Source: Kentomonas sorsogonicus (Eukaryota > Euglenozoa > Kinetoplastea > Trypanosomatida > Trypanosomatidae). Taken from it: a stretch of 64,000 bases of DNA. How positions within the stretch are numbered: position 1 is the stretch's first letter; every line of letters starts with the position of its first letter. The notes beneath the pieces were generated by a model. That model searched no databases, was not told where the DNA came from, and was given only the letters and a program-made list of their open reading frames with translations. The stretch is taken from NCBI GenBank assembly GCA_030347455.1, contig JAQOSZ010000245.1, positions 62,001 to 126,000 of the forward strand, in the 5' to 3' direction. The position numbers and the translations under genes are program-made. This document shows positions 35,421-45,607 of the stretch, in pieces.

Positions 35421-36452
35421 TTATGAGCACCACCTCACCATTCCGCCCAACTCCTCATTCACCCAAGCCTTCTTGGTACTGACATCACCGACAGCCGCGA
35501 GCTCTCCCCAGTCGGTGCACTTCTTGGTGTGAACCTCAACACGGAACGTGCGGTCCCCCCGGCGGCGGTGCATCTCGCGGAGGTCGGCGACGGTGTAGTC
35601 GGTGTACCAAAAGTACAACACCTCCATACACTGCGGGAGGTGAGACACCCACTCGAGGCTGCCGGTCGACAGCGGGGGGAGGTGGCTGAAGCCCAACACT
35701 TGCAGCGCCGGCAGGTGGCACAGCACGCACGCCGCCAGCTTGTAGGCGTCGGCGGCCGGGATGGCGAAGTGCCTGCCGTTCCATGTGTCCTGCTCTCCCT
35801 GTGTGTTATAGCATACGACAATCACATTGTTTTCGCCCTTGAGTAACTCCCGCATGGCGAATCTGTCGACGGGGCCGCCGGGGCGCAGCGCCAGAAACAG
35901 ATTGTACAGACCCTCCCCGGCAGCGTAGGAGTTTCCGTCAGTAGTACGCTCCTTGCCCAGGTGGGTGCGGCGCAGCTCACTCATGGACAACCCGCGGGCG
36001 GCGAAGACAGCCTCCGCCAGCGGCCGGACTCGGGGACTTGCTTCAGTGACTCGTCCCGCTGCCGCTCCAACGCACGGCGCGCCGCCGCCTCCTCCGCCTT
36101 GCAGTACTGGGGAGTTGCGCGCGCGCCGCGTCCTCTCCGCAGCAGCTCCAGAAGCGGTGGCGCCGAGAGGCATCGCACACCCCGCAGGCGCCGCCCTCCG
36201 GCCTCGACTCGATCACAGTGCGCCCGCCACTTCGTTTTCTGAAAAACGCGCGGCCGCCGCCATCTCCTCCGCTGTCGCTTGCAAGTCCGCCCGCGCCTCC
36301 TCCAGCAGCTGCTGCAGGCCGTCCCGCTCACTGCGCAGCTTCTCGCTCTCCTCCGCCAGCGCCGCCGCCCGGGCGTTGGCTCGCCGCAGCTCCTCCCGCA
36401 GCGCCGCGCACCCCGCGCAGCCCGCGCGCGCCAGCGTTGGGAGCTTGGACAT
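35421..36452 (-). CDS. Array copy 1: coiled-coil/LRR-like protein, frame-broken
   Basis: This copy has the family layout: an N-terminal MSKLPTLARAGCAGC with a C-x-x-C pair, a coiled coil of about 75 residues (EELRRANARAAALAEESEK and onward), a variable segment, then a conserved C-terminal half. The C-terminal half includes LCHLPALQVLGFSHLPPL and WVSHLPQCMEVLYFWY, spaced like leucine-rich repeats, and it ends in GGMVRWCS. Two compensating phase changes, near 36225 and 36020, put about 200 bases around the variable segment into another frame and create an early stop in the main frame. The other two copies are intact, so this one may be decaying or may carry two consensus errors. Function is unknown. 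A coiled coil plus LRR-like repeats suggests protein binding. Confidence 0.72.
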
Positions 36453-38645
36453 GGCCGGCGCCGGAGGTGGACTGTACGGTGTGCTGCTACTTTTCTTCTC
36501 TGCCGCGCGGCTGTGCCACTCGTCTGCTCTTCTGTTCCTCTCTCTCTCTCTCTCTTCCTTTCTCTGCGTGCGTTGCCACTCCGGTTTTGTGCCGTGTGTG
36601 CGTGTGCGTGCGTGTGCGTGGGTGTGCAAAGGGTCGGTTGAAATGCAGTGGGCTCGTATTATAGCGTTTCACTGCTCAGCTTAGTACCGTTTTCTTTTTT
36701 TGTTGTTGTTATTTCTTGTTATTTTTTGTTTGTTGCGATGCAATATATACACTTGTGTGCGTGTGTGAGTGGTATTGGCAGAGGCGTGTGTTTACTGTAT
36801 GTTGCTGTACGGCTTTATCGTGGGGCGGAGTTTCGATAAGCGGCGTCCTAACTATTTCTCTTCTTTTTCCTTTTTTTTTTGTTGGTTGCTGTCTTTCTTA
36901 TTCTTTTCTATTTCTGTTAGGTTGTGTCGGCAGCGCTATAGATAAATCGTTTAAATATTTTTTGTTTTTGCTTGTGATCTTGGATACTTCTCGTTACTTC
37001 TTTTCTTTTTGTTTGGGGGGGGGAGTAGTAGTGAAGGTGCTGCTGCTTGTTTGTATATAACTAATTGACTAAATACACAAATAAACGAATAGCTACAGAT
37101 TCGAATGTTTGTGTGAATTCGACAAATGTGGGGGGGGGGGTAATGAAAAATAAGAAATGAATAATAATAATAATAAAACAGAAGGGGAAACTAGAGGTTT
37201 ATTATTATTATTATTATTATTTTTTTTTGTTTTTCGGTGTGTGTGTGTGTGTGTGACGGTAGGTGGGTGGAGGGAGCGTTAAAGGGATATTCTAATGTAT
37301 TCTTGTTTTTCTTCTTTTCCGATTGTTTTGTGTTGTTTAGTTGTGTGCGTAAGTGTGTGTGTATGTGTGTGTGCGTTACTGGTTAGGAGAAGCTGCCCAC
37401 ATTCTTACTCACAGAGTCATTTTGAAAAAAAAAGTAGGCGTTTATGTTTGAAACACAAAAACGACACTCTACACGGGGGGTGACGATGGCGTGCGAGGCT
37501 TGAGCCTCCTGAAGCTCGCCCGGCAGACAGATATTGAGCAATGCGACTCTTGATTCGGAACACCCCTTACAACCCAACCATCCTCTCCATCCGCATTACC
37601 TCGCAACGATCGTAGCATCAAGGAAGGAATGTTCATCTGTATATGAACAGCAAAGGATGCGCGGCGGCGGCGGCTCGGAGGGCGGCGCGGCGGCAGCTGT
37701 CATTTCATTTCAGTGCATTTTATTTTTTGTTTAGAATGCCGCTGAGCTCCAAAGAGGAGGCGCGGCGGCAGTGAAAGGCACAGGGTAGTAACATCAGAGG
37801 GAAGTAATAAAAAAAAATAATAATAGATATATAGATAAATGGATTGGGGGAGTAAAGAGTGTGTGGGGGGGGGAGTATTAAGCGTGTGCAGCATGTCTGC
37901 CTGTATCTGCCTGTGTCTGCGTGTGTGTGTTGGCGCTTGCGTTATTCAGTCGAGGGAGGGAAACGCGCCAGCGAGCGGTGAGCCACACGACACAGGAGAA
38001 GAGAGAGAAGGGAAGGCGGAGAGTCACCCGCAAAGGAAACGAAAAAAAAAGAAGAGAAAAGTCAAAAAGAGACAAAACAGGACGGGGGAGTAAAGAGAGT
38101 CACTTGCGAGAGAGGGTGTGAGGGGGGGGGGGGAAGTAAAGAGACGATAGGGGCTCTCGTGACTAATCACTACGTGTGTACATATATAAATGTATGTACT
38201 GATGGGGAGTATTTAATTCTGGGCGACGGACAAGACAAACCAAAGAGAGAGAGAGAGGGAGGAGAGTGAAAGAGAGATTAAGAGAGAGAGAGAGAGAAAG
38301 AGTAGTTAGGCGCGAGAGGGGGGGAGCACCACTCGGCAAAAGGGGGATGAGAGGAAGGAGAGTAATTTATAAATACATCGCGGGATGTGTATGTATGTAT
38401 GATGGGTGCAGATACAAAATAATAATAATAATAGTAATTACCAATACCCCCCCCAACGGTAACATCAGCAAACGCCACCGTACCAACAGCCATACGAGGA
38501 AATAATAATACGTGTGGATGCAAATAAATAAATATATGTGCACACTCACTCCCGCAAAACAACAGCTACCGTGTGTGTGTATGTATGCGCCGCCCCCAGC
38601 ACACCACACACGCAGAGAAAAGTGTCATGTCGGTAATTATTATCA
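36453..38645 (-). other. Array spacer between copies 1 and 2
   Basis: About 2.2 kb: the 3' flank of copy 2, a conserved island with a small ORF (37469-37636), then the leader region of copy 1 with CA and GA dinucleotide repeats. Outside the island it is simple-sequence DNA with AAT/ATT, GT and G runs. No tRNA, snRNA or spliced-leader-like sequence was seen. Confidence 0.65.
37469..37636 (-). CDS. Small spacer ORF, copy 1 (55 codons), hypothetical
   Basis: The ATG at 37636 is directly preceded by ATACAG, a plausible splice acceptor, with a pyrimidine-leaning stretch upstream. The predicted peptide starts MNIPSLMLRSLRGNADGEDG and is not low-complexity, in contrast to everything around it. It ends at a TAG just after a six-C run. 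The sister copy has eight C there and continues to 73 codons. Between the two copies I see one silent and one missense change before the run. It could be a small gene, or a conserved non-coding RNA with a chance ORF. Confidence 0.3.
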   Translation of the reverse strand: MNIPSLMLRSLRGNADGEDGWVVRGVPNQESHCSISVCRASFRRLKPRTPSSPPV

Positions 38646-39653
38646 CTAGACTACCATTCCGCCCAACTCCTCATTCACCCGAGCCTTCTTGGTCTTGACA
38701 TCACCGACACCCGCGAACTCTCCCCAGTCGGTGCAGTAGTTGGGCAGAACATTAATATGGAACGTGCGGTGCCCCCGGCGGCGGTGCATCTCGCGGAGGT
38801 CGGCGACGGTGTAGGCGGTGTACCAAAAGTACAACACCTCCATACACTGCGGGAGGTGAGACACCCACTCGAGGCTGTGGGTCGACAGCGGGGGGAGGTA
38901 GCTGAAGCCCAACACTTGCAGCGCCGGCAGGTGGCACAGCACGCACGCCGCCAGCTCGTAGGCGTCGGCGGCCGGGATGGCGAAGTGCCTGCCGTTCCAT
39001 GTGTCCTGCTCTCCCTGTGTGTTATAGCATACGGCAATCACATTGTTTTCGCCCTTGAGCAATTCCTGCATGGCGAATCTGTCCACGGGGCCGCCGGGGC
39101 GCAGCTCCAGAAACAGATTGTACAGACCCTCTTCGGTTGCGTAGGAGTTTTTGCCAGTAGTACGCTCCTTGCCCAGGTGGGTGCGGCGCAGCTCACTCAT
39201 GGACAGCCCGCGGGCGGCGAAGACAGCCTCCGCACGGCCGGACTCGGGGAGTTGCTTCAGTGACTCGTCCCGCTGCCGCTCCAACGCACGGCGCGCCGCC
39301 GCCTCCTTGTCTTGCACTTTCTGCCGCGCCGCGTCCTCTCCCAGCAGCTCCAAAGCGGTGGCGCCGAGGGTGGCAGCGACAACCCGCAGGCGCCGCCCCT
39401 CCGCCTCTGCTCGATCGCAGTGCGCCCGCCATTCCTTTTCTGAAAAACGCGCCGCCGCCGCCATCTCCTCCGTCACCGCCTGCACTTCCGCCCGCGCCTC
39501 CTCCAGCAGCTGCTGCAGGCCGTCCCGCTCACTGCGCAGCTTCTCGCTCTCCTCCGCCAGCGCCGCCGCCTGGGCGTTCGCTCGCCGCAGCTCCTCCCGC
39601 AGCGCCGCGCACCCCGCGCAGCCCGCACGCGTCACCGTTGGGAGCTCGGACAT
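38646..39653 (-). CDS. Array copy 2: intact coiled-coil/LRR-like protein
   Basis: An intact copy of 335 residues from the ATG at 39653. I prefer this ATG because all three copies share it. The longer reading includes leader sequence made of CA and GA repeats. Layout: MSELPTVTRAGCAGC, a coiled coil to about residue 75, a variable segment (GRRLRVVAATLGATALELL), the conserved ARRALERQRDESLK, then MSELRRTHLGKERTTG and the LRR-like half with LCHLPALQVLGFSYLPPL. It ends GGMVV, unlike copies 1 and 3. Near the end it also differs in RTFHINVLPNYCTDWGEF, where copies 1 and 3 share RTFRVEVHT. No signal peptide or membrane helix is visible, so it is probably cytosolic. Confidence 0.82.
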   Translation of the reverse strand: MSELPTVTRAGCAGCAALREELRRANAQAAALAEESEKLRSERDGLQQLLEEARAEVQAVTEEMAAAARFSEKEWRAHCDRAEAEGRRLRVVAATLGATALELLGEDAARQKVQDKEAAARRALERQRDESLKQLPESGRAEAVFAARGLSMSELRRTHLGKERTTGKNSYATEEGLYNLFLELRPGGPVDRFAMQELLKGENNVIAVCYNTQGEQDTWNGRHFAIPAADAYELAACVLCHLPALQVLGFSYLPPLSTHSLEWVSHLPQCMEVLYFWYTAYTVADLREMHRRRGHRTFHINVLPNYCTDWGEFAGVGDVKTKKARVNEELGGMVV

Positions 39654-41851
39654 GGCCGGCGCCGGAGGTGGACTGTACGGTGTGCTGCTACTTTTCTTCT
39701 CTGCCGCGCGGCTGCGCCACTCGTCTGCTCTTCTGTTCCTCTCTCTCTCTCTCTCTCTTCCTTTCTCTGCGTGCGTTGCCACTCCGGTTTTGTGCCGTGT
39801 GTGCGTGTGCGTGCGTGTGCGTGGGTGTGCAAAGGGTCGGTTGAAATGCAGTGGGCTCGTATTATAGCGTTTCACTGCTCAGCTTAGTACCGTTTTCTTT
39901 TTTTGTTGTTGTTATTTCTTGTTATTTTTTGTTTGTTGCGATGCAATATATACACTTGTGTTCGCGTGTGTGTGTGTGGTATTGACAGAGGCGTGTGGTT
40001 ACTGTATGTTGCTGTACGGCTTTATCGTGGGGCGGAGTTTCGATAAGCGGCGTCCTAACTATTTCTCTTCTTTTTCCTTTTTTTTTTGTTGGTTGCTGTG
40101 TTTCTTATTTTTTCTATTTCTGTTAGGTTGTGTCAGCGGCGCTTTAGATAAATCGTTTATATATATTTTGTTTTTGCTTGTGATGTTGGATACTTCTCGT
40201 TACTTCTTTTCTTTTTGTTGGGGGGGGGTAGTAGTGAAGGTGCTGCCGCTTGTTTGTATATAACTAATTGACTAAGTACACAAATAAACGAATAGCTACA
40301 GATTCGAATGTTTGTGTGAATTCGACAAATGTGGGGGGGGGGGGTAATGAAAAATAAGAAATGAATAATAATAATAATAAAACAGAAGGGGAAACTAGAG
40401 GTTTATTATTATTATTATTATTATTCTTTTTTGTTTTCGGTGTGTGTGTGTGTGTGTGACGGTAGGTGGGTGGAGGGAGCGTTAAAGGGATATTCTAATG
40501 TATTCTTGTTTTTCTTCTTTTCCGATTGTTTTGTGTTGTTTAGTTGTGTGCGTAAGTGTGTGTGTATGTGTGTGTGTATGTGCGTTACTGGTTAGGAGAA
40601 GCTGCCCACATTCTTACTCACAGAGTCATTTTGAAAAAAAAAGTAGGCGTTTATGTTTGAAACACAAAAACGACACTCTACACGGGGGGGGTGACGATGG
40701 CGTGCGAGGCTTGAGCCTCCTGAAGCTCGCCCGGCAGACAGATATTGAACAATGCGACTCTTGATTCGGAGCACCCCTTACAACCCAACCATCCTCTCCA
40801 TCCGCATTACCTCGCAACGATCGTAGCATCAAGGAAGGAATGTTCATCTGTATATGAACAGCAAAGGATGCGCGGTGGCGGCGGCTTGGAGGGCGGCGCG
40901 GCGGCAGCTGTCATTTCATTTCAGTGCATTTTATTTTTTGTTTAGAATGCCGCTGAGCTCCAAAGAGGAGGCACGGCGGCAGTAAAAGGCACAGGGGAGT
41001 AGTATCGGAGAAAAGTAATAAAAAAAATAATAATATATATATATATAGATAAATGGATTGGGGGAGTAATGAGTGTATTGGGGGGGGTATTAAGCGTGTG
41101 CAGCATGTCTGCTTGTATCTGCCTGTGTCTGCGTGTGTGTTGGCGCTTGCGTTGTTCAGTCGAGGGAGGGAGACGCGCCGGCGAGCGGTGAGCCACACGA
41201 CACAGGAGAAGAGAGAGAAGGGAAGGCGGAGAGTCACCCGCAAAGGAAACGAAAAAAAAAGAGAAAAGTCAAAAAGAGACAAAACAGGACGCGGGAGTAA
41301 AGAGAGTCACTTGCGAGAGAGGGTGTGAGGGGGGGGGGGGGGAAGTAAAAAGACGATAGGGGCTCTCGTGACTAATCACTACGTGTCTAAATATATAAAT
41401 GTATGTACTGATGGGGAGTATTTATTATTGGGCGACGGAGCAACAGAGAGAAGACAGAAGAGAGAGAGAGAGAGAGGAGGGAGGGTGTGAAAAGAATTAA
41501 AGGAAAGAAGTTAAAGAGTAGTTAGGCGCGAGAGGGTGGAGCACCACTCGGCAAAAGGGGGACGAGAGGAAGGAGAGTAGTTTATAAATACATCGCGGGA
41601 TATCTATGTATGTATGGTCGGAGGTGCAGATACATAATAATAATAATAATAGTAATTACCAATACCCCCCAACGGTAACATCAGCAAACGGCCCCGTACC
41701 AACAGCCAGACAAGGAAATAATTATACATGTGGATGTAAATAAATAAATATATATATGTGCACACTCACACCCGCAAAACAACAGCTACCGTGCGTGTGT
41801 GTATGCGCCGCCCCAGCGCACCAAACACGCAGGGAGGTGTCATTACGGTAA
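39654..41851 (-). other. Array spacer between copies 2 and 3
   Basis: Almost a copy of the spacer 36453-38645, including the small ORF island and the same order of AAT/ATT, GT and G runs. Differences are mostly in microsatellite and homopolymer length. Confidence 0.65.
40626..40847 (-). CDS. Small spacer ORF, copy 2 (73 codons), hypothetical
   Basis: Sister of the ORF at 37469-37636. The first 53 residues match it except Ala for Val in VVRGAPNQE. An eight-C run, against six, shifts the end, so the C-terminus here is CRVSFLCFKHKRLLFFSK. No domain is recognised. The two ends cannot both be functional, which argues that either only the first 53 residues matter or the island is not coding. Confidence 0.3.
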   Translation of the reverse strand: MNIPSLMLRSLRGNADGEDGWVVRGAPNQESHCSISVCRASFRRLKPRTPSSPPPCRVSFLCFKHKRLLFFSK

Positions 41852-42892
41852 TTATGAGCACCACCTCACCATTCCGCCCAACTCCTCATTCACCCAAGCC
41901 ATCTTGGTCTTGACATCACCGACACCCGCGAACTCTCCCCAGTTGGTGCACTTGTTGGTGTGAACCTCAACGCGGAACGTGCGGTCCCCCCGGCGGCGGT
42001 GCATCTCGCGGAGGTCGGCGACGGTGTAGTCGGTGTACAAAAAGTACAACACCTCCATACACTGCGGGAGGTGAGACACCCACTTCAGGCTGCCGGTCGA
42101 CAGCGGGGGGAGGTAGCGGAAGTACAACTCTTGCAGTGCCGGCAGGTGGCACAGCACGCACGCCGCCAGCTCGTAGGCGTCGGCGGCCGGGATGGCGAAG
42201 TGCCTGCCGTTCCATGTGTCCTGCTCTCCCTGTGTGTTATAGCATACGACAATCACATTGTTTTCGCCCTTGAGTAACTCCCGCATGGCAAATCTGTCGA
42301 CGGGGCCGCCGGGGCGCAGCGCCAGAAACAGATTGTACAGACCCTTCCCGACAGCGTAGGAGTCATCGTCATCAGTAGGTCCCTTGCCCAGGTGGGTGCG
42401 GCGCAGCTCACTCATGGACAACCCGCGGGCGGCGAAGACAGCCTCCACCCAGACGGCGTGGGGCGCGGGGACTTGCTTCAGTGACTCGTCCCGCTGCCGC
42501 TCCAACGCACGGCGCGCCGCTCCCTCCTCCGCTTGCAGCTCTGAGAGGAGTTGCGCGCGCGCCGCCGCCTCCGCGTGGGGGAGATACTCCAGTATCGCTG
42601 GCATGCAAACGTCCACAGCCCTCTGCAGCCGCGCGCACTGGGCCTCGAGCCGATCACAGTGCGCCCGCCACTCGCTATCTGAAAAGCGCGCGGCGGCCGC
42701 CATCTCCTCCGCTGTCGCTTGCAAGTCCGCCCGCGCCTCCTCCAGCAGCTGCTGCAGGCCGTCCCGCTCACTGCGCAGCTTCTCGCTCTCCTCCGCCAGC
42801 GCCGCCGCCCGGGCGTTCGCTCGCCGCAGCTCCTCCCGCAGCGCCGCGCACCCCGCGCAGCCCGCGCGCGCCAGCGTTGGGAGCTTGGACAT
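41852..42892 (-). CDS. Array copy 3: intact coiled-coil/LRR-like protein
   Basis: An intact copy of 346 residues from the ATG at 42892. The N-terminal 75 residues are almost identical to copy 1 (MSKLPTLARAGCAGC and the following coiled coil). The central segment is quite different from both sisters (ARLQRAVDVCMPAILEYL, then HAEAAARAQLLSELQ) and is longer. The C-terminal half again resembles copy 1 and ends GGMVRWCS. The LRR-like stretch has LCHLPALQELYFRYLPPL. A local difference sits at HLGKGPTDDDDSYAVG. The pattern of near-identical ends and a divergent middle is a mosaic. Function is unknown. Confidence 0.82.
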   Translation of the reverse strand: MSKLPTLARAGCAGCAALREELRRANARAAALAEESEKLRSERDGLQQLLEEARADLQATAEEMAAAARFSDSEWRAHCDRLEAQCARLQRAVDVCMPAILEYLPHAEAAARAQLLSELQAEEGAARRALERQRDESLKQVPAPHAVWVEAVFAARGLSMSELRRTHLGKGPTDDDDSYAVGKGLYNLFLALRPGGPVDRFAMRELLKGENNVIVVCYNTQGEQDTWNGRHFAIPAADAYELAACVLCHLPALQELYFRYLPPLSTGSLKWVSHLPQCMEVLYFLYTDYTVADLREMHRRRGDRTFRVEVHTNKCTNWGEFAGVGDVKTKMAWVNEELGGMVRWCS

Positions 42893-42977
42893 GGCTGGCG
42901 CCGGAGGTGGACTGTACGGTGTGCTGCTACTTTTCTTCTCTGTCGCGCGGCTGTGCCACTCGTCTGCTCGTCTGTTA

Positions 42978-43023
<46 letters not shown>

Positions 43024-43655
43024 GTGCTCGTTCGTTGACACTCCGGTTTAGGGCCGTGTGTGCACGTGTGGAAGGCAGGGGGGGGGGGAGCACAGCAAAA
43101 AAGGTGACGTAGGTACGGCTGGGGACGACGGCTGTTGTTGTTGTTGTTGTTGCTGTGTTTGTTTGTTTGTTTCTGTTAAGGCTGGGCTTCGAATGGAGTT
43201 GCGTAGTTGCACGATAGATGGTTACCGAAGTAGCTTGCCTTTTAAGTTTTGGCTATGTTCAGCCGTTGATGTTATATATATTTGCTTTCGTTTTCTGCTT
43301 TTTGATCTTGTTGCTATTGCTTTTTCAAGGGTGGGGGGAGTACTATTGGGGAGTAATACTAATTACTATAGGAGTTTGCTAAAGATTCGTGCTTGTGGCG
43401 CGTGGACTGCAGCAATACAGAGAGAGCGAAAGTGAGAGAGTGAGAGAGGGCGAAAGTGAACACTGCCGCGAAAAACCAACAACCCAACAAACAAACCAAC
43501 AAAAATCAATAACAGCGAGAAAAAGAAGATTTCATGATCCATCGATGGCAAGAAGTTTTGCAGGTTAACATAATCGGATAATAAGCAGAAAAAAAATAGT
43601 CTTTTAAAAGAAGCACACTACTTCCATCTTGTTCTGACTCTTTCCCTTTACTTAC
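42893..43655. other. Upstream flank of the array
   Basis: The first 180 bases are the leader of copy 3, with a long CT repeat on the plus strand (about 42980-43020). From about 43070 the sequence is unique, with G runs and short GTT repeats. No coding signal was seen. Confidence 0.55.
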
Positions 43656-45607
43656 TTACTTGCAGTGCGTGCGGTAGTGAATGTACTCCAGTGCCCACTG
43701 CACTCTCCCGCTGCCGCAGCGCGGGCAGCACTGAGTGTGTTGTTGCGGCGGTGTCTGCTGCCTACCCGCCCACCGCCGCCGCCGCCGCCGCCGCCCCGCG
43801 ATGCCCCGCTCTCCTCTTTCTCTTTCTCTTCCTGCGGCTCCCGGCAGACCCTCTCGGCCTCGACCGTACACGCCGCCCGCACTGAAGGCAGCGGCGGCAG
43901 AAGCAGAGGCAGAGGCAGAAAAGAAGAAGAAGAAGAAGAGAGGAATAGCGGCCGCTGCCGCTCTCGGCCGCGAGCTGCTGGTGCGGGGAGGGCAGCACCT
44001 CCCGCGGGCGCGCGGCGTAGACGGCGAAGCAGCGGAGGCAGCGGAACAGGTGTCGCTCGCCGCTCTGCCGCAGAGTGTTGTGCGCCGCCTGCCGCTGCAG
44101 CAGCAGCGCCGCTCTTAGTTTGTCGTGCAGCGCGCTGCCGCCGCCGCTGCGCCGTCTTCTCCCTCATCCTCCTTCTTCTTCTTCTTCCCCCCGCGCCCGT
44201 GCCTCACCGCACCGGTGGCGGCGAGAAGTTTGAGGGCCGCGACCGGCGGCAGCGGCACCGGCGCGTGGGCGGCGACCCCCGGCAGCTTCGCGCGGTGCCC
44301 CCGCACGCGACCCCGCATGGCCTCCGCCGCTGCGTCCGCGGCTGCGGCAGCCGTCCCCCCTTGTTGAGGATACAGATGCTGACCTTCCGCCTCCGCTGCC
44401 TCCGCGTCCGCCGCCGCGGCTGCTGGCTCGCGCGTGCTGGCGTTGTACAGTCGGTTGTACTCTCGCGGGCTCTTGCCCTTGTGCGCGAGGCGGAAGGCCG
44501 CCACCTCCGCCGCGATGGCGGCGCCGCTCCTGCACACGGCGAGCGTCGTGTGCCGCGCCGCCGCCGCCGGGTCGAACATCTCGCGCAGCGCCCGCTGCTC
44601 GTCCCTGTCGGCCGCCAGGGCAGCGGGGGCACTGACGCCCGCCTCTGTTGCCACTGTTGTTGTTGCCACTGCTGCTGTTGCCGCCGTTGCCGCCTCTGCT
44701 GCCCTTGCGTGGCGCACACACGGCTCGCGGGAGGGGGAATGGGAGAGGTGAGGAGGCGCCAGCGCCGGCAGTGTAGCGGTGCGGCCGCGAAAGTGGGAGG
44801 AGAACCGGGAGGGCTCAATACAGCTGGCGGAGGAGAAAGAGGGGGAGGGGGAGGAGGAGAGGGTATTATTATTATTATCATCATCGCGACCACCACGCCT
44901 GGAATTGTTTTCGCCTCCCGTACTCCCAGCGCCGGCGCCGCGCTCGGCCGTGGAGACACAATCGTCCAACTCGGCAAACAACGGCCGCCGCCGCCTCTGC
45001 TGCCTCTGCCCCAGCGTTCGCTGACTCTGTTGTTGTTTCCGGAGAGGATGATGATAGTCATGATGTGCTAGTGTTTGTGTTTGTGTATGTTGTTGTTGTT
45101 GTTGTTGTCGTTGTCGTTGTAGTGGTGGTGGTGTCTATGTCGTGCGTGAGCGCGCTGCTGACTGTGTAGTTGCCGTAGTCGCCATTTTTCTTTTGCTCTT
45201 CTCTCGGAGGTCTGCCAGACACACGGTCACTGCCACTGCCGCGGCAAGTGGTATTCGCCCTCCTTCTTCCTCCCAATACTGTCATTATTATTATTATTAC
45301 TGTTATTATTATTATTATTATCATTATCATTCCCATTCCCATTACTATTATTTCTATTATTATTATTATTAGAATATCTGCTGCTGTTGTTGTTGTTGAC
45401 AGAGTAGATGTTGACTGGCGGCAGGGAGGAGAAGGCGCGCCTGCTGCCCGCGAGGGGGGAGGCGGCGGCAAGGCACCTTGCGGGGAAGGAAGAGGAAGAG
45501 GAGGAAGAGGGTGTGAAAGAGGAAGGAAAAAAGGAGAAGAAGGAAAAAGACTTTCGGCTCCCAGAGGCCGCCGCTGCCGCGGATACGGAGACTGCTGGTG
45601 TCTTCAT
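43656..45607 (-). CDS. C2H2 zinc-finger protein, frame-broken
   Basis: About 650 codons from the ATG at 45607. The N-terminal part is Ser-, Asn- and Thr-rich. A middle part contains LFAELDDCVSTAERG, then ALREMFDPAAAARH and the helix FRLAHKGKSPREYNRLY. Near the end is LFRCLRCFAVYAARPREVL, which has a C-x-x-C pair. The extreme C-terminus is CPRCGSGRVQWALEYIHYRT followed by HC, an exact C-x2-C-x12-H-x3-H classical C2H2 finger, with the stop two codons later. Such fingers bind nucleic acid or protein. The tract changes frame about four times (near 45.24, 45.07, 44.13 and 43.85 kb), several of them beside Asn, Thr or Gly runs. The single finger at the very end is unusual, and its partner is unknown. 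Confidence 0.62.

Larger units (their letters stand above)
34500..43070 (-). repeat. Tandem array of a ~3.2 kb gene unit (three genes)
   Basis: Three homologous genes have start codons at 36452, 39653 and 42892, giving periods of 3201 and 3239 bases. The spacers 36453-38645 and 39654-41851 are nearly identical over about 2.2 kb, including microsatellites. The leftmost unit is truncated: its 3' flank matches the others only down to about 34500. On the right, similarity stops near 43070, upstream of copy 3. High spacer identity indicates recent duplication or continuing homogenisation. Confidence 0.92.

Noticed and set aside
36487-36672. N-terminal extensions of the array proteins into the CA/GA-repeat leader
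   Set aside because: The extension consists of translated dinucleotide repeats, differs between copies, and the conserved ATG at MSKLP/MSELP is common to all three.
34500-43070. Spliced-leader RNA or rRNA-type repeat in the array spacer
   Set aside because: No conserved spliced-leader-like exon, Sm-site arrangement or rRNA core sequence was seen. The repeated unit is built around a protein gene.
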